Positions 1 to 12,931 of a stretch of 64,000 bases of DNA are shown here, piece by piece (position 1 is the stretch's first letter; each line of letters starts with the position of its first letter). Both the position numbers and the translations under genes were made by a program. The stretch lies in NCBI GenBank assembly GCA_034638255.1, contig JAWPGT010000011.1, positions 186,001 through 250,000 of the forward strand, written 5' to 3'. The notes under the pieces were generated by a model that searched no databases, was not told where the DNA came from, and saw only the letters and a list, made by a program, of their open reading frames with translations. This DNA is from Coprinus comatus (taxonomy: Eukaryota > Basidiomycota > Agaricomycetes > Agaricales > Agaricaceae).

Positions 1-935
1 TTATATATGTGCACATAGCACAAACGGCTTTTGAGAATCATTATTAATCACCACCTTGAATAGTCCTCAAAGACTCACCAATATAGATCAAATTCGTTGG
101 TGAGGAAGCCGGGATCAATGAGAGGACACATCTAATGGGTTATTGGAACGTAGTGTGACTGATCCTCCTGGAGGTTTAATCAGTAGTCGTCTCATCATTT
201 GGTGCACATATTGCTGGAAGCTCACTGGAAGCTGGAGTAAGGAGCTGCATGATAGTGCTATACCGTCCTCCGCTAAAGATCTGGCAGTCGTAGTAAAGGT
301 TAGCCTGTTGAGACTCCTCGACAAAGGAAAGAAAGCACACTCCTGGAAATATCATCTCTATATGTGGGGAATCCCGACCGGACGATGGATCAGGATTTCT
401 CTTGAAAATCGGATCACTGTCAGGTATAAGAACGAGCGCAATGCTAGTGATGCGGAGCGATGCATATGGCCCAGTTCTGTTGCTCTTCCATAGATATAGT
501 GCCTGTTCTCCTAGAGACGGGTCTGTATACACACCCTTTTTGATGCATTAGAAATAGGAACACTTGAGATTGCGGTGGTAAACTGTGCTTGCTTTACCCA
601 TGAACCTTGATCAATAACACCACGTATCATATCAATTCCCAGTCAACGATGTTGAAGCCAGGATGGTCCTGTAAGTTACTACCAACGTTTGGACTGTGAA
701 AGAGTAGGGAGATATTGAGACCCTGTAGGTGACTCCTATCGTCAATACCAGTATTGAGAAGAATATGCGGGGTACCGATTGCACCCACGGCGAGAATGAT
801 TTCTTTACTTGCTGTCAGCAATGTTCTTCCAGATGAATTAGGGGATTGTATTTCAATTGTCCGAATAGTAAGTTTCCTGCCTTTCAATCCTGTTTTCAGA
901 GCCCGAGTTACTCGAGTATTCCGTCAGTATAGAAA
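1..935 (-). pseudogene. GMC oxidoreductase (aryl-alcohol-oxidase-like) remnant
   Basis: Minus-strand stretches match the C-terminal half of the intact GMC flavoenzyme at 20.0-22.3 kb: the GAIGTPHILLN motif region (627-887), the RTGPYAS..DPSSGRDSPHIEM region (about 350-520) and the RSNNPLD region (about 120-170). These enzymes are secreted FAD alcohol oxidases or dehydrogenases. The copy is broken. Similarity to the paralogue fades above about 935, where an in-frame TGA precedes the NTRVTR-like segment, so the FAD-binding N-terminus is missing. An extra base near 121-130 shifts the frame just after NPLDV, and the continuation (PLIDPGFLTNEFD) is found one frame over. The gene also runs off the left window edge. 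The family call is firm; the pseudogene call rests on two independent lesions and the missing 5' part. Confidence 0.8.
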
Positions 936-1431
936 CCATAGGGCTGACGTAGACCTTGGAACAAGGGGAGCGTCTAAGCCATTTTAATAATGCAAATATG
1001 TGCGCGTATGAAAAACTGTCGTTTCTCTGGATGAGACTTGTACAAAACATTATTCAGTATATTTATGTCACCCTTCAACGCGTCTTGCCAAGTGAGAATT
1101 CGAATAGTAAAGAGACCCGCTCGACCAGGTTAATTTGTGTGATATTTAGACAAGTTTCTTCATAAAATCTTGTGTTGGACTGCGGGTGCGAGTGAGGTAC
1201 TAAGTTGGGATCACGCTTACTGACCTGCGTACTGATCTGCGATCGGGTGTATCGACTCTCACGCTCCAAATCTTCAGCGTTTCAGTGTTCTTGAAAAGAG
1301 GTGCACAACGACACAACAGCTGAAATATTAGCTACTATTCGACATAAATGCGTTCATAAACGTTTATTCGACAAAAAGACAAAACCATAGATCGAAACTA
1401 AGCCAAATGTGCATACGTTCCTGATAACTAA
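936..1431. other. intergenic, no gene recognised
   Basis: About 0.5 kb between the GMC remnant and the stop of helicase A1. Only short open frames without recognisable motifs are present. It probably holds the helicase 3' UTR and decayed GMC sequence. Confidence 0.5.
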
Positions 1432-4400
1432 TCACTCATATTCTCTGATAATCGGCCGCTCAGTAGCACCAGCAACCGTATCCTCTTCAATGTCCTCGTC
1501 ATTAACATCAAGCTTGGTCAAGTCAAAGTCATCATCCTCATACTTCCTTGCAATCATAGCTTTCAGCCTTGTCACCATCTCTTCAACATCCTTTCTTGCT
1601 TTCATTCGTTTTTCCTTGTCATATGGTATGTTTTCATCTACAGGAACAGTTATGTCCCAATCCGGTTTCACGCCCTTCCAACCACCAGATGCGTGTACGT
1701 AATTCATGAAGCCTCGCCAAAGTGGATCAAGGGAAAGTACTTTAGGATTCCCAATGACAATTAGCAGTGCTTGAGCGCGAGTAAGAGCAACTGTGGCAGA
1801 TACATTATTTAATAAGTTCCTAGCTACTAGTTTAAAGCTGAGATTCGTACCGTTGAATCGACGTCTCTCTGCAATAAAGCCCAAAGATCTCCGTATATCG
1901 GAAGTCACATAGTCTTCGTTGCTTCTGACTGTCGAAAGTATGATGACACGTCGTTCCTGTTCCATGTTTATATTTTTGTCAGATGTACTGCAACTCAGCA
2001 CGCGATTAACTAAAAACATTACGGACCTGTCCCTGGAATTCTTCAACACTCCCCACTGTAATATCCTCCAGTCTTTTATCTCGAGTTAATAACTGTTTAA
2101 TCTTGCACCTTTGTGCATGATACGGGGTAATAACACCAATATCACCCGGCCCTGACGGGGATCAGATAATGGCCAAGAATGTATTGAATCTACTCACGCA
2201 GACGCAGCTTTCGATTGTTGATCAAAGATTCGCAGTATTTCTTGACCAGCGTGGCCTCGTCAATATTAAAGAATGAAGGAGAGATGTTCTCCCTATCATC
2301 TTTACCAATAATACCATGAAAAATAATAGGGAACCCACGCGTAGGTAACTCATCCCAGCCCTCCAGGCTACGAATCATGACTGGGTTACCACATGGTTGT
2401 AATTTTGATGCATAAAATTGTTCATTGGGATATTGAAGAATAGCGGGATGTGAGCGGAAATTTTTAATTAATTCCACAATCCTATATAATAGTATCACAT
2501 CAGAATATGGCTGAATCAACGGACGTTAAATAAATTGAGTACGTACGTGATACCACTTCCACCAGGTCCTTTGCCTTTGTTATCACTTTTGATATCATAT
2601 ATTGGCATCTTCATCAACCTTTCTAAGTAGCTCTGTCGAAGTCCTAGGCTTCCCGCTGTTGGACTATGCATGACCGGCCCCAGCTGCTGGTTGTCTCCGG
2701 CAAGTATAACATTTGTAGCACTGCCAGCAATACTCTTGATTGGGTTCACCACTTCTGGTTCTTTTCCCTGCCCGGCCTCGTCGATGAAGATGTGACTGAA
2801 GTGACCACGGGGAAGTCCTAGACTGGCAGGAATGCCACCAGAACAGCATGTTGATACTACAACGCGATATTTGGCAAGGGTCTCTGGATAGGGAATGGCG
2901 AAAACCGAATGTGCGTTGAGCATAGAAAATATGGCAAGCTCCTTTGGGAATTTAGAGCCTTTCCTATCTCGTGTAATTGCATTAAGGCGGAATAACGTTG
3001 ATGTTCCCAGATGCATAAGTTTTAAAGCAATGAGATCAGCTGCAAAGTTACTGGGTGCACATGCAAGGATGCGGGCATTTGGATCTGAGGCGAGAATTTG
3101 TTGCATTGCTTCAACAATAGTAACCGTTTTACCAGTTCCGGGACTGAAATAAAGCTTAAATTCATCAATGATACAACAGAGAAGGGACGTACGGTCCGAA
3201 AACAATAAATGGAGGGCTTCCGGGTGGCATATTGAGAATAGCTGCAACTGTTTCCAATTGTTCTTCGTCCTCTTGAAGGGTACGGTTGACTAGCCGTAGT
3301 TCTTCTCTTTCTTCAGCAGTGGGTCTACGTGCGACCATTACATCCTGAGGGGCAGGGAAGAGCAGGCGGCTAGGTTTGAAATTATTGTTCAAGACGTGAT
3401 ATAAACGACGAAAGGTAACACGATTGATAGTAAATTGCACATCAAATTTCATCTTCCGATAGGTGTTAAAGTCGCTTGGGAAGCTGATACTGATATCGTT
3501 TCTGCGAACGTTTTGAACGCGCCCTTGATACCATACTCGCTGCTTTCCACTCTGAGTACCTTCATCTTCTTCACTCACAAGAATAAAGTCTCCTATGAGA
3601 ACCGAGGGTCGGTTTTCCTCTAAACCACTGACTTCTAACCTATATGATCGTTAAAATAATGAGAGAATAATGTTTGAAATAAGTCACTCACGTATACCTT
3701 GGAGGGTCGGGGTTGATTTCAACGCCGGAAAGTGCATATTCTAGGAGGTCCCTCCTAAAGTCAAATTATTTGTCATGAAGGCGTACTATTAGGCCTACAA
3801 CCGCTAATGGATACACACCTCAGCTGTTCTTCCTCCACGTAAAGCATACTCTGGAACCATTGCTCATAGGTATCACATGTGAGCTTTGCTGGCATCACAT
3901 GCCTAACATTTTGTGTAGCATTTCGTCGATCTTTTCCAAACGCTGCATCGACAATATATGGGGGAATTTTATACTCCGGCAATCTTTCGACCCAGGGGAT
4001 CCTTGACCATTCTGGAGGCCTAGTACCTCCAATAATCCTTCCAGATGTTATAAATCTAGGCCCTCCTTTCTTCCCAGTATAGGGTGCCTGGGGTTTGAGC
4101 CTCTCATGATCTGTAGGGTTCCCTACTGTAGCCAATATTTTGCGGGTGATAAGAAAGACTTGCTTGTAGGAAGGTTCCGCGAATAATAATTCCAAAGTGT
4201 CTTGATGTCGTCCTGCGTCTGGTGCTCCAAAGCGAAGCTTGATTACCCGATTTGCGTATGGTTGAACGACGCTTGACTCCTCCTTTCCGACTAAGCGTGG
4301 CGCAAAACTGATCGGGAGTTCGGGACATGAAGTATTTGGAAAAATCAAACGGGCTCACAATTTTTCCTTATTATCCCCGGCTACTCTGCAAGTACACAGA

Positions 4401-5084
4401 ATGACGGTATTTTGGCCCTTGTTCTTCACGTTAACCTCAACTTCTAACAGGTCACCAGGAAGAACAACACCAAAATCAATCCCATCTATCCAATCCACCT
4501 CTACTCCCATTTTATTCGCTTCATTTTTTCGAATTTGTTCTCGTGCATCCTCCAAACGTCGTATTTCCTCGTGTTTCTCCATGTGATCATAGTATTGAAG
4601 CGCAGGGACATTAGCTTGACATATCTCGCATATATTTCTAAATCTTTTAGCCTTTGTACCAAAGATCTCCTCCTGAGCGCTAGTTTCATCACCAGTATCA
4701 TGATTGCTGTAAACGTAGGGTATGGAAGGTGGCAACCTGATGAATTTTCCCCCCATACTGTAGTCAAATTCTTGCTGCAGTGTAGTAGCCTGAGGTTTAT
4801 CGTAGCCTATCATTCCATTCAAGGTTGGTGGACGTGGTACTATTGGTATGGGAGCCTAGTTTTGGAAACAGTAGGGCGCGATCAACAGTAAGGAAAAGAG
4901 TATAACAAGTGTGTTATAGAGAGCTTACAGCAACTTTTCCACTCTGATAGGTACCCTCTTTCTTCGCTCGCTGGATACCACTCCATACTGAATATCGTTT
5001 GATTTGGGTATTATCGGACTGGTTGGTGCTTGGTGGTGGTACGACCCCACTTTTGTTGGCTTTATCTCGTTTCCGTTGCGACAT
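1432..5084 (-). CDS. MOV10/SDE3-type superfamily 1 RNA helicase, copy A1
   Basis: Multi-exon UPF1-like RNA helicase. I place the start at the ATG at 5084: exon 1 encodes [11 protein letters not shown] and joins in frame, across a GT-AG intron, to a segment starting [10 protein letters not shown]. Order: basic N-terminus; one C2H2-like finger (CEICQANV...HMEKH, ~4.6 kb); a beta-sandwich-like segment (DFGVVLPGD); [17 protein letters not shown]; then the helicase core. Core motifs: PGTGKT (I), [12 protein letters not shown] (Ia), [12 protein letters not shown] (II), [10 protein letters not shown] (III), KNFRSHPAI (IV), [13 protein letters not shown] (V), [15 protein letters not shown] (VI). The C-terminus ends ERPIIREYE. 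All exon joints I checked keep frame, so the gene looks intact. Relatives (MOV10, Armitage, SDE3, SAD-3) unwind RNA 5'-3' in silencing. Closest relative here is A2, directly upstream in the same orientation. Motif II has GK where B copies have AT. Confidence 0.88.
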
Positions 5085-5797
5085 GGTGTCGTGGTCCTCA
5101 AAGATCCTTCCCTTGGGGATGCCAGATGATGCCTGCAGGAGGAGAACCTGGGAAGGGCTTAATGCGGGATTTGATGTACTTACATACTCAGGTGTTGGTT
5201 ATAAAAATAGGTGTTGTCAACAGCGACTGCAGTATATTACGTAGTAAATACGACCCAAAAAATCTAATATATTACTATTGAAACACTCAGGTGGACGTGT
5301 GAAGTATCGCTTGGATGACCACGAGGGGACTGGGAGGTTCGTATAATGAGGTGAATAGAGTTCAAGGGGTTGTCACTGGAGTGGAAGGGTCGCCTGTAAT
5401 TTGATGGCATGACGGTGTCCCTGTAAGTGGGTCCACGTTTGGCTCATGTTGGGTGTGAGTATCTTTTGAAAGTGTATGTATTGAATAATTGAAGTCTTTA
5501 GTATTTTTGGCACACCTATCGAGGGGTATCAAAAATTGAACAAATCAAACGATTTCTTCTAATGCCAAGGGCTGAGGCTAAGTAACATATGGAATCATAG
5601 TATATTTAACGAACAGAAGTAGTAAAACGAAAAGTACTGCTGAAGTCAAAGTCGAAGGTCGAAAGTCGTCAGTAAATATGAAGCAACGGAACGTTGGTGC
5701 AACAATAGAGCAGAGCAAATAAAGGAGAAGCACAAAACTAAAACACTCAGGCTCGAGCTTGATCTCGAACCTCCGATCTCCTATCCACACGAGACAC
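5085..5797. other. intergenic between helicases A1 and A2
   Basis: About 0.7 kb that must contain the A1 promoter and the A2 3' UTR. No coding motif, RNA gene or repeat was recognised. Confidence 0.5.
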
Positions 5798-8700
5798 TTA
5801 CTCATACTCCCTAATAATCGGTCTTTCAGCAGCACCAGCAACACCATCCTCATCTTCCCCATCAGTAATTCCAATCTGATCCAAATCCAAATCCTCATCC
5901 TCATACTTCTTAACAATCAACGCTTTCAATCTCGTAACCATATCTTCATTCTCCCTTCTGATTTGCGTTTTTCTTTCTTGATCATAGGTTGCACCCATAC
6001 CTTCTTCTACAGGTACACTTGGATCCCATTCGATCTTCTTTCCTTTCCATCCTCCACGGAGGTATATATAGTTCATGAACGCACGCCAGAGTGGATCGAG
6101 GGAGAGAAGGATCGGGTTGCCGATTACGAGGAGAAGAGCTTGTGCACGAGTGATAGCGACTAAGACAATGTCAGAATATGACTAAAGGTTAAAACCAAAT
6201 GTTTCAGAAATTCTACATACCATTGAATCGACGCTGGTCAGCGACGAACCCCAAAGATCTACGCATATCGGAAGTAAGATAGTTTTCATTACTCCTAACG
6301 GTAGAAATAATGATTATCCTTCGTTCCTATAAGCAAAAATTAGCATGAAAATTACAAGTGAAGAAAAATGAAAATAAACGAACCTGGCCTTGGAATTGTT
6401 CAACACTTCCGACAGTAATACCCCTCAACTTAACGTCCCGGTCCAACAAGCTCTTTATCTTACACCTCTGAGCATAGTATGGTGTAATAATTCCAATATG
6501 TTCCGGACCTTATAATACCATCATTAAATATAGACTCATAGCCAGTAAAGTAAAGGAAAAGGTACTCACGAATACCGTTCTTCCTGTTACCAATTAATGA
6601 TTCACAATACTTCTTCACCACAATCGCTTCATCGACATTGAAAAAGGAAGGAGATCTCTTCTCTTGTTCATCTTTACCAATAATCCCATGGAAAACCATA
6701 GGAAACCCTCTCTTCGGTAAATCCTCTGCATTCTCCAAACTCCTAACCATAACCGCGTCACCACAAGATTGAAGTTCGGAGTTATAGAACCTCTCATTAG
6801 GGAAATGGAGAATCGAAGGGTGAGAACGGAAGTTCTTAATTAGTTTTACGATGCTATAAAACACGCATATAAGCCACCCCAAGAACGAAAAGAATTCCAA
6901 GGTGAGTTAACTCACGTAAGCCCACGTCCACCAGGACTTCTGGCATCTCTCTCCTTATCAATATCATAGATATCTAACCCCATCAACCTTGAGAGATAAC
7001 TATTCTTTAAACCCAACAAGTTTGCCGTTTTCGAATGAACGATTGGTCCCAATTGTTGATTATCACCAGCAAGAATAACATTCGTATCCTTCCCAGCTAT
7101 ACTCTTTATAGGTACCATAACCTCCGGTTCTTTACCTTGACCTGCTTCATCGATAAAAATGTGACTGAAGTGACCAGGTTTAAGCCCTAAACCCGATGGA
7201 ACTCCACCAGAAAGGCAAGTGGAGACAACAACGCGATATTTTGCCAGCGTCCCAGCATGTGGGATTGCGAATATGGAGTTGTCATTGATCAAACAGAATT
7301 TTTCAATGGTCTTGGGAAGCTCTTCTCTGTTTCGGGTGATAGAATTGAGTCGGAAGACGACTGAAGTGCCCAGATTCATGAGTTTCTCGGTGATAAGGTC
7401 TGCCGCTGAGTTGTTTGGTGCACATGCCAAGATGCGTGCGTTGGGATTAGACATAAGGATCTGTTGCATCGCTTCGACGATGGTAACAGTCTTCCCTGTT
7501 CCTGGGCTGATTATCAAGTACACATTTGTTAGCTCGATTGCACATATAATCAAACACTCACGGCCCGAATACAATGAATGGAGGACTTCCAGGAGGCAAA
7601 TTAAGAATAGCGGCAATCGTCTCTAACTGCTCATCGTCACCTTCCAGTAACCTATTGGTCAGCGATAAACCCAGTTTCTGTTGGACAGTAACTCTTCCTG
7701 AAGCTTTAATATGTTCAGCAGCAGGGAATAGCAACCTTTTCGCATTCATTCCATTATTCAGGATGTGATACATCCTGCGATATGAAATGCGATTGAAGAC
7801 AAATTGAACATCAAATTTCGATCCCCGATAAGTGCTAAAACCTTCGGGTAATCGAATACTTATAGAGTCGAGCAATACTCTTTGTACTCGACCTTCATAC
7901 CACGTTCGCTCTTGGCCATCTTGACCTTCACCTTCTCGACTCACACGGATGTAATCACCCACGAGAATCGAAGGTCTTCCTTCTGCTAACCCTTTGACTT
8001 CCAGACTATAGCATATATGAATGAACAACATAGTCTGGAAGTCAATTTGAATGCAATAAAACTGACCTATATCTCGGATAGTTTGCCTCTAGCTCAGCAC
8101 CAGAGAGCGCATAGGCCATCAGATCTTGCCTTCATATCACCAACACTCATCAGTAATGTAGATATATGCACATAAAACCCTCCAAAAGCTCACCTCAACT
8201 GTTCCTCTTCGACATAAAGCAAGTATTGGAACCACTTCCCATACGTTTCCGCAGTAAACTGTTCCGGCATCAACCTCCTGATATTTTGAACTGCATTCCT
8301 CTCATTGATCCCAAACGCAGCATCAATAACAAACTGAGGAACATCATAATAAGGTAACCTTTCAGCCCAGCTCGTTTTCGTCCATTCTGGTGGTCTGGTG
8401 TCTGTGATAACTTTTCCTGAAAGATTGATCAAAGGTTCCCTGGTTCGAACATACGGTTCTTCAGGTTTAAGACGTTCGTATTCTCTTGGATCTCCAGTCG
8501 TGACGGTAGCCGAAACCTTCCGCGTGATGACGAATCCCACTCGGGTACTCAAATCTACAAAGACTAATTCCAGTATATCCTCGTATCTTCCAGCTTCTGA
8601 GGCTTTGAAGCCTACTTTAATTTTCCGAGTTATGTTGGGTAGAATCCGCCTCGATTTCTTCACCAATCTCGCAGTAAAACTTCGCCAATAATAATAGTCA

Positions 8701-9467
8701 GCATTTATAAAGCAAATACAACATCAACTAAGAAACGACTCACCAATTCTCACTAGCCCTCGACCTTCCAGCAATCTTACAGCTCTGTAAGGCCACAGCC
8801 CTCTCACTAACATTCTTAACCTCAACTTCAACTTCAATGAACAAATCCGCTCCAACAACTGCAAAATCAACACCTTCTTGACGACCAATTTCAATTCCAC
8901 CTTTATCCTTCTCATCTTCTTCCATCCGTTCTCTTAACTCTTGCATGCGCCTTTGTTGTTCATGATTTTGTGTATGAACGTCGAAAAGGGACAACAACAC
9001 AAATCTTCTACAAATTCGGCAACGCCTCGTGTTTTCCTGCGCATTGTTGCGGGTTTGGGTACCAGGAGCGATCTAATGTTCCAATATTTCCATATTTTTT
9101 TTCGTTTTTAGTAACGTCATGTTAGGCAACAGAGTTTGTACAGCCACCAGGGTTTTTCAAGTATGAAGATATGCCAAGAAGAAAAAAAGTAGAAAGCATA
9201 GGGATAAAGTCAGTAGTGTTTAGAGAGGCTATTGAACATAAAAGGAAAACATACTGGTGTAGTACCGTTAGCTTGTCCCTCCAACCTCGCTTGCAACTCG
9301 GCCAACAAGAATCTATGTCTCTTTCCTCTCAAATGACCTTGTAAATGTTCATTCTTGATACTTAAGCCACAATTACATCCCGTAACTTCATGATAAAAAC
9401 GACATCTATCTCCCCAGGGACACGCCAAGCCCAAGACAATAAACCTACAAAAAGGCACGTAAGGCAT
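5798..9467 (-). CDS. MOV10/SDE3-type RNA helicase with CCCH finger, copy A2
   Basis: Tandem paralogue of A1 with the same exon plan and the same C-terminal ERPIIREYE. The start at 9467 is supported because MPYVPFC supplies the first cysteine of a regular CCCH finger (C-x8-C-x5-C-x3-[15 protein letters not shown]). A CxC...HLRGKRH finger follows, then after an intron a CRIC...HTQNH finger. Middle region: [34 protein letters not shown] and a stalk segment ([17 protein letters not shown]). Core: [51 protein letters not shown], and a TRAQ motif VI. Frames are continuous across every intron checked, so it is probably functional. CCCH and U1/JAZ-type fingers bind RNA, often dsRNA, so a silencing or RNA-surveillance role is inferred. 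Confidence 0.88.
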
Positions 9468-9831
9468 ATTTAATTGAGTCCCGCCTTAACGATGTATTCA
9501 GGTAGGGTATGTTGGAGAGTGGGTATGCTGCGGAGTAACAATGTGGTGGTAAGGAAGGAAGGACGTGTAATGGGCGTGCCTAGTGTTTGTAACGTTTGGA
9601 CCAAACATGTCTAATTTAACATCCAATTTCAAATGCGCATTTCCATTTATAAACCCAACCAATCACTGAAGTATAGATATTGTTTATCCGTTCCCCGCCA
9701 CCGCTACCGTTCATGTCAATGAACAGCCACGAGTTAATCGACAGAGACGACTATAGCCATCAGATAAACCTAAATCAATTTCTGATCGACTTCAAACTCC
9801 CCAAATCGATTTTTATATTTTAAAAAAAGAA
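9468..9831. other. intergenic, no gene recognised
   Basis: Holds the A2 5' flank and the 3' flank of the aminopeptidase gene. No motif, repeat or RNA gene was seen. Confidence 0.5.
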
Positions 9832-12800
9832 TTACAGCGGAGAAGTTTCTCTCTTCAACCACGCCAATGCTCTTTCATCATGTCCCACAAGTGGTGATAC
9901 TTTCTCCCAAACCTCAGCATGATAATCATTAACCCACTTCTTCTCCGCATCATCCAACAAGTCCGTGTTGATCAACTTCTTATGCATGGGAGATCTATAA
10001 ACATTACACAAAACAATAACATAATTATAATTCAACATCCCGGCACTCAGCAAGTGAAAAACAAAACTTACACAGTAACGTGTTCGAAGCCAAGGTACCC
10101 TTTATCCCCGAAATTATTCAGAGTTTTGACTTCTTTGACGAGAACGATATTTTCAAGGCGAATACCATATTTACCATCTTCATAATATCCGGGTTCGTTG
10201 GAAACGGTCATGCCAGGCTTAAGGGGAGCATTATTATATGCTATCGCAAGGACGCGTTTAATTCTTGTTATAGTTAAGAAGGTAATAAATAAAAACATAC
10301 CGATGCGCACACCGATACCATGGGGACCTTCGTGGACATTCAAGAAATGGCCAACTCCATGTCCAGTGCCATGACTTGAAAATCTGTTAATGATCCGCTT
10401 CCCATACAACAACCGTTACTCACCGATAATCTAACGAGTAAGACATATATATGTCAGGGTTCTTTTGAAATTTAGGTATTGTACTTACCAAGACCATCCT
10501 TCCAGAGGTACCTCCTTGCCCACGAATCACTATCAATCCCATTTTCGTCAGCCACTTGAGTATGTGTGTCGAGGATATAAACCTACATAACGAAACCAGT
10601 AGTCCCAGTGGGGAATACCGCACTATCGATAGCAATATGACCTTGCAAGACTCTGGTGAACGACCTCCTCTCTTCTTCTGTAGGTGTTCCAAAGTGCTGT
10701 TTTAACATTGACATGTGTCAGTTCAACGATCAATGAAATTGTAAAGAAGCAACATACCCAAGTTCGCGTGACATCTGTTGTACCATCCCAGAACTGAGCT
10801 ACATATGATTTCAGTCTTACCACTATCATTTGACAGTATAATAACCAACCTCCGGAGTCACAGAGATAGATCTAAACATATAATGTCAATAAGTTACAAA
10901 TCCCCTTGGAGACCCTTTACATACTTGGTCCTTCTTAATAATCGCACAATCCTCCGGGTCAGGAGAGTAATGAATGATAGCTAGAGACTTGTAAGTAGCG
11001 TTCGTATAATACCAATAGCATACATACCCCCATTAGGCCCAGTAGAGGAGATAGTCGCGAACGACAATCCCTTAAACAGATCCAACTCCCTACAAAAATA
11101 GAGTCAATCTGTGTCAACATGAAAGAAAAGAGTTTGGAACATACGAGCGATACTTCTCCAATTGATCGGCACCTTGACTCTCATTCAAAACAGCCCCATT
11201 ATTAAGTTGTTCCTCCAACCAAGCAAAATACCGGGCCAGGGCAACACCGTCTCGTATATGAGATTGCCTAAATCCTTCCAACTCGACCACATTCTTGATA
11301 GATTTAAGGTCATTTACAGGTGAACGAGAAATAAGATATTTATCTTTGCCGATAGCTTCAGCTACAGCAAGAGACGCCCTTTCTCCTATCCAAATTGGCT
11401 GGGCCAAAAAGTTAGTATAATATAATCCCATAATGGTAATAATAAAAAAAGAGCACATACATTCTCCTTGTCCAGTTGTAACCCACTCGCCAGATCAGTC
11501 AAATGTGGAAGGAACGATTCGTATGGATGAATATCGACAACACCATCAATATATTTGTGTGTGCTCTCTTCCAACTGATTTGCGTTAACAAACAGGCTAA
11601 CTTTATCGGTCGTTACAATAGCATATGCGAAGAAGACTTCATAGTAAATCATAGATCAATACCAAAACCACGAATAATCAAAATTGGCTGACATACCGGG
11701 GTTGTAGTCAATATCCGATCCACGAAGGTTAAACAACCAAGCAACCTCATCCAACATAGTCACAACAACAGCTTTTGCCTTCTTCTTTTCCATTTCCTCC
11801 CTGACCTTAGCGATTTTGTCGGTAAGTTTCTGTCCTGATTGGTTTGTTGATTAAAAGAGCCAAGGTGTAAAACCATAGCTTACCAGAGAACTTCTCGTCG
11901 AGATGGAACACAGGGTTCTGTGTCCTCACGGGTCGGTCTGCCCATACCTGATCTACCAAATTATTCTGGACCGAAACTAACTTTGAACCTAGAGGTTCGA
12001 GCTGCTTCTGTAACGATTCGGCATCCTCTAACAGTAAATGATTAGTAAATGCGTATATGCAGATTATAATTAAACTCACGAGCTGCGATGAGATTTGCAT
12101 CAATACCAATCTTGCTATTCTTTGGCAATTTCTGGCAAAAAACGATAAGTTATCCTTTAGACATTGAGAAGATAAATGAGTAATTGCCTTGTACAGGAAT
12201 TCCTGCCATGTCGGTACATCTAATATCAAATTATCGTCAATCACTGTATAATAATCACTTTCAGAAATACTTAGTGGTAGACATACCAGGTAGTCCTTGT
12301 TTCATTAACGACCAGTTGCTACAGCCAATCAATACAACCAAATTATCAAATTATGTGAGGAACACTCACGAATCTAACTGATTCTCGGCTTGCAAGAAAT
12401 ACCTTCCATCTGTAAACAAATGGGCATCTTTCAAACCCACAATAGCACTTCCTACACACACAAAATCAAATCAACATTTCTCCACAAACAAAATAAAACC
12501 TACCAGCAGAACCATTAAATCCAGAGATATAAGCCCTCCTTTGATCACAATCTGCCAAATATTCACTCGAATCTGCGGGTATGTGCGATATATATTATTA
12601 TTCCTAAAAGAATAAATCAATAAAAGAAGTAAAACTCACGTTGATCTTCACTAGGCACAACATAAACATCAACACCTACTTCGCCTTGTCTCATCAATCT
12701 CCTAATATTCTGTAACCTCAAAGTCGTATCAACCGTATGTGTTCCTTTCGCTCCCATGATTCCAAGCTCTTGAGTATCAATCACTGATGATGATGATGAA

Positions 12801-12931
12801 TACGTTCGACCTAGTTTGAATCCGAGTTTGCTAGTAGTCGTGTAATGTGAAAGATTGGGAGGTGCTCTGATAGTACAAGACCCACGAGATATAACAGTTA
12901 GCCAAACATGGGCATGGGTGTGTTTCCACAT
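9832..12931 (-). CDS. Xaa-Pro aminopeptidase (aminopeptidase P, M24B)
   Basis: Metallopeptidase that removes the N-terminal residue before proline. The pita-bread catalytic domain is complete: [14 protein letters not shown] gives the two Asp ligands, [18 protein letters not shown] gives the His and substrate-binding His residues, [15 protein letters not shown] gives one Glu and [10 protein letters not shown] the other. The creatinase-like N-terminal domain lies at 11.1-12.9 kb, with NIRRLMRQ and [10 protein letters not shown] near the start. The gene has many short introns; one near 10.55 kb splices cleanly to give [19 protein letters not shown]. The ATG at 12931 starts a Ser/Thr/Arg-rich leader (RTYSSSSS) that looks like a mitochondrial presequence; the ATG at 12757 ([15 protein letters not shown]) gives the usual cytosolic start. 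Two products are therefore possible. No break was seen. Confidence 0.93.
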
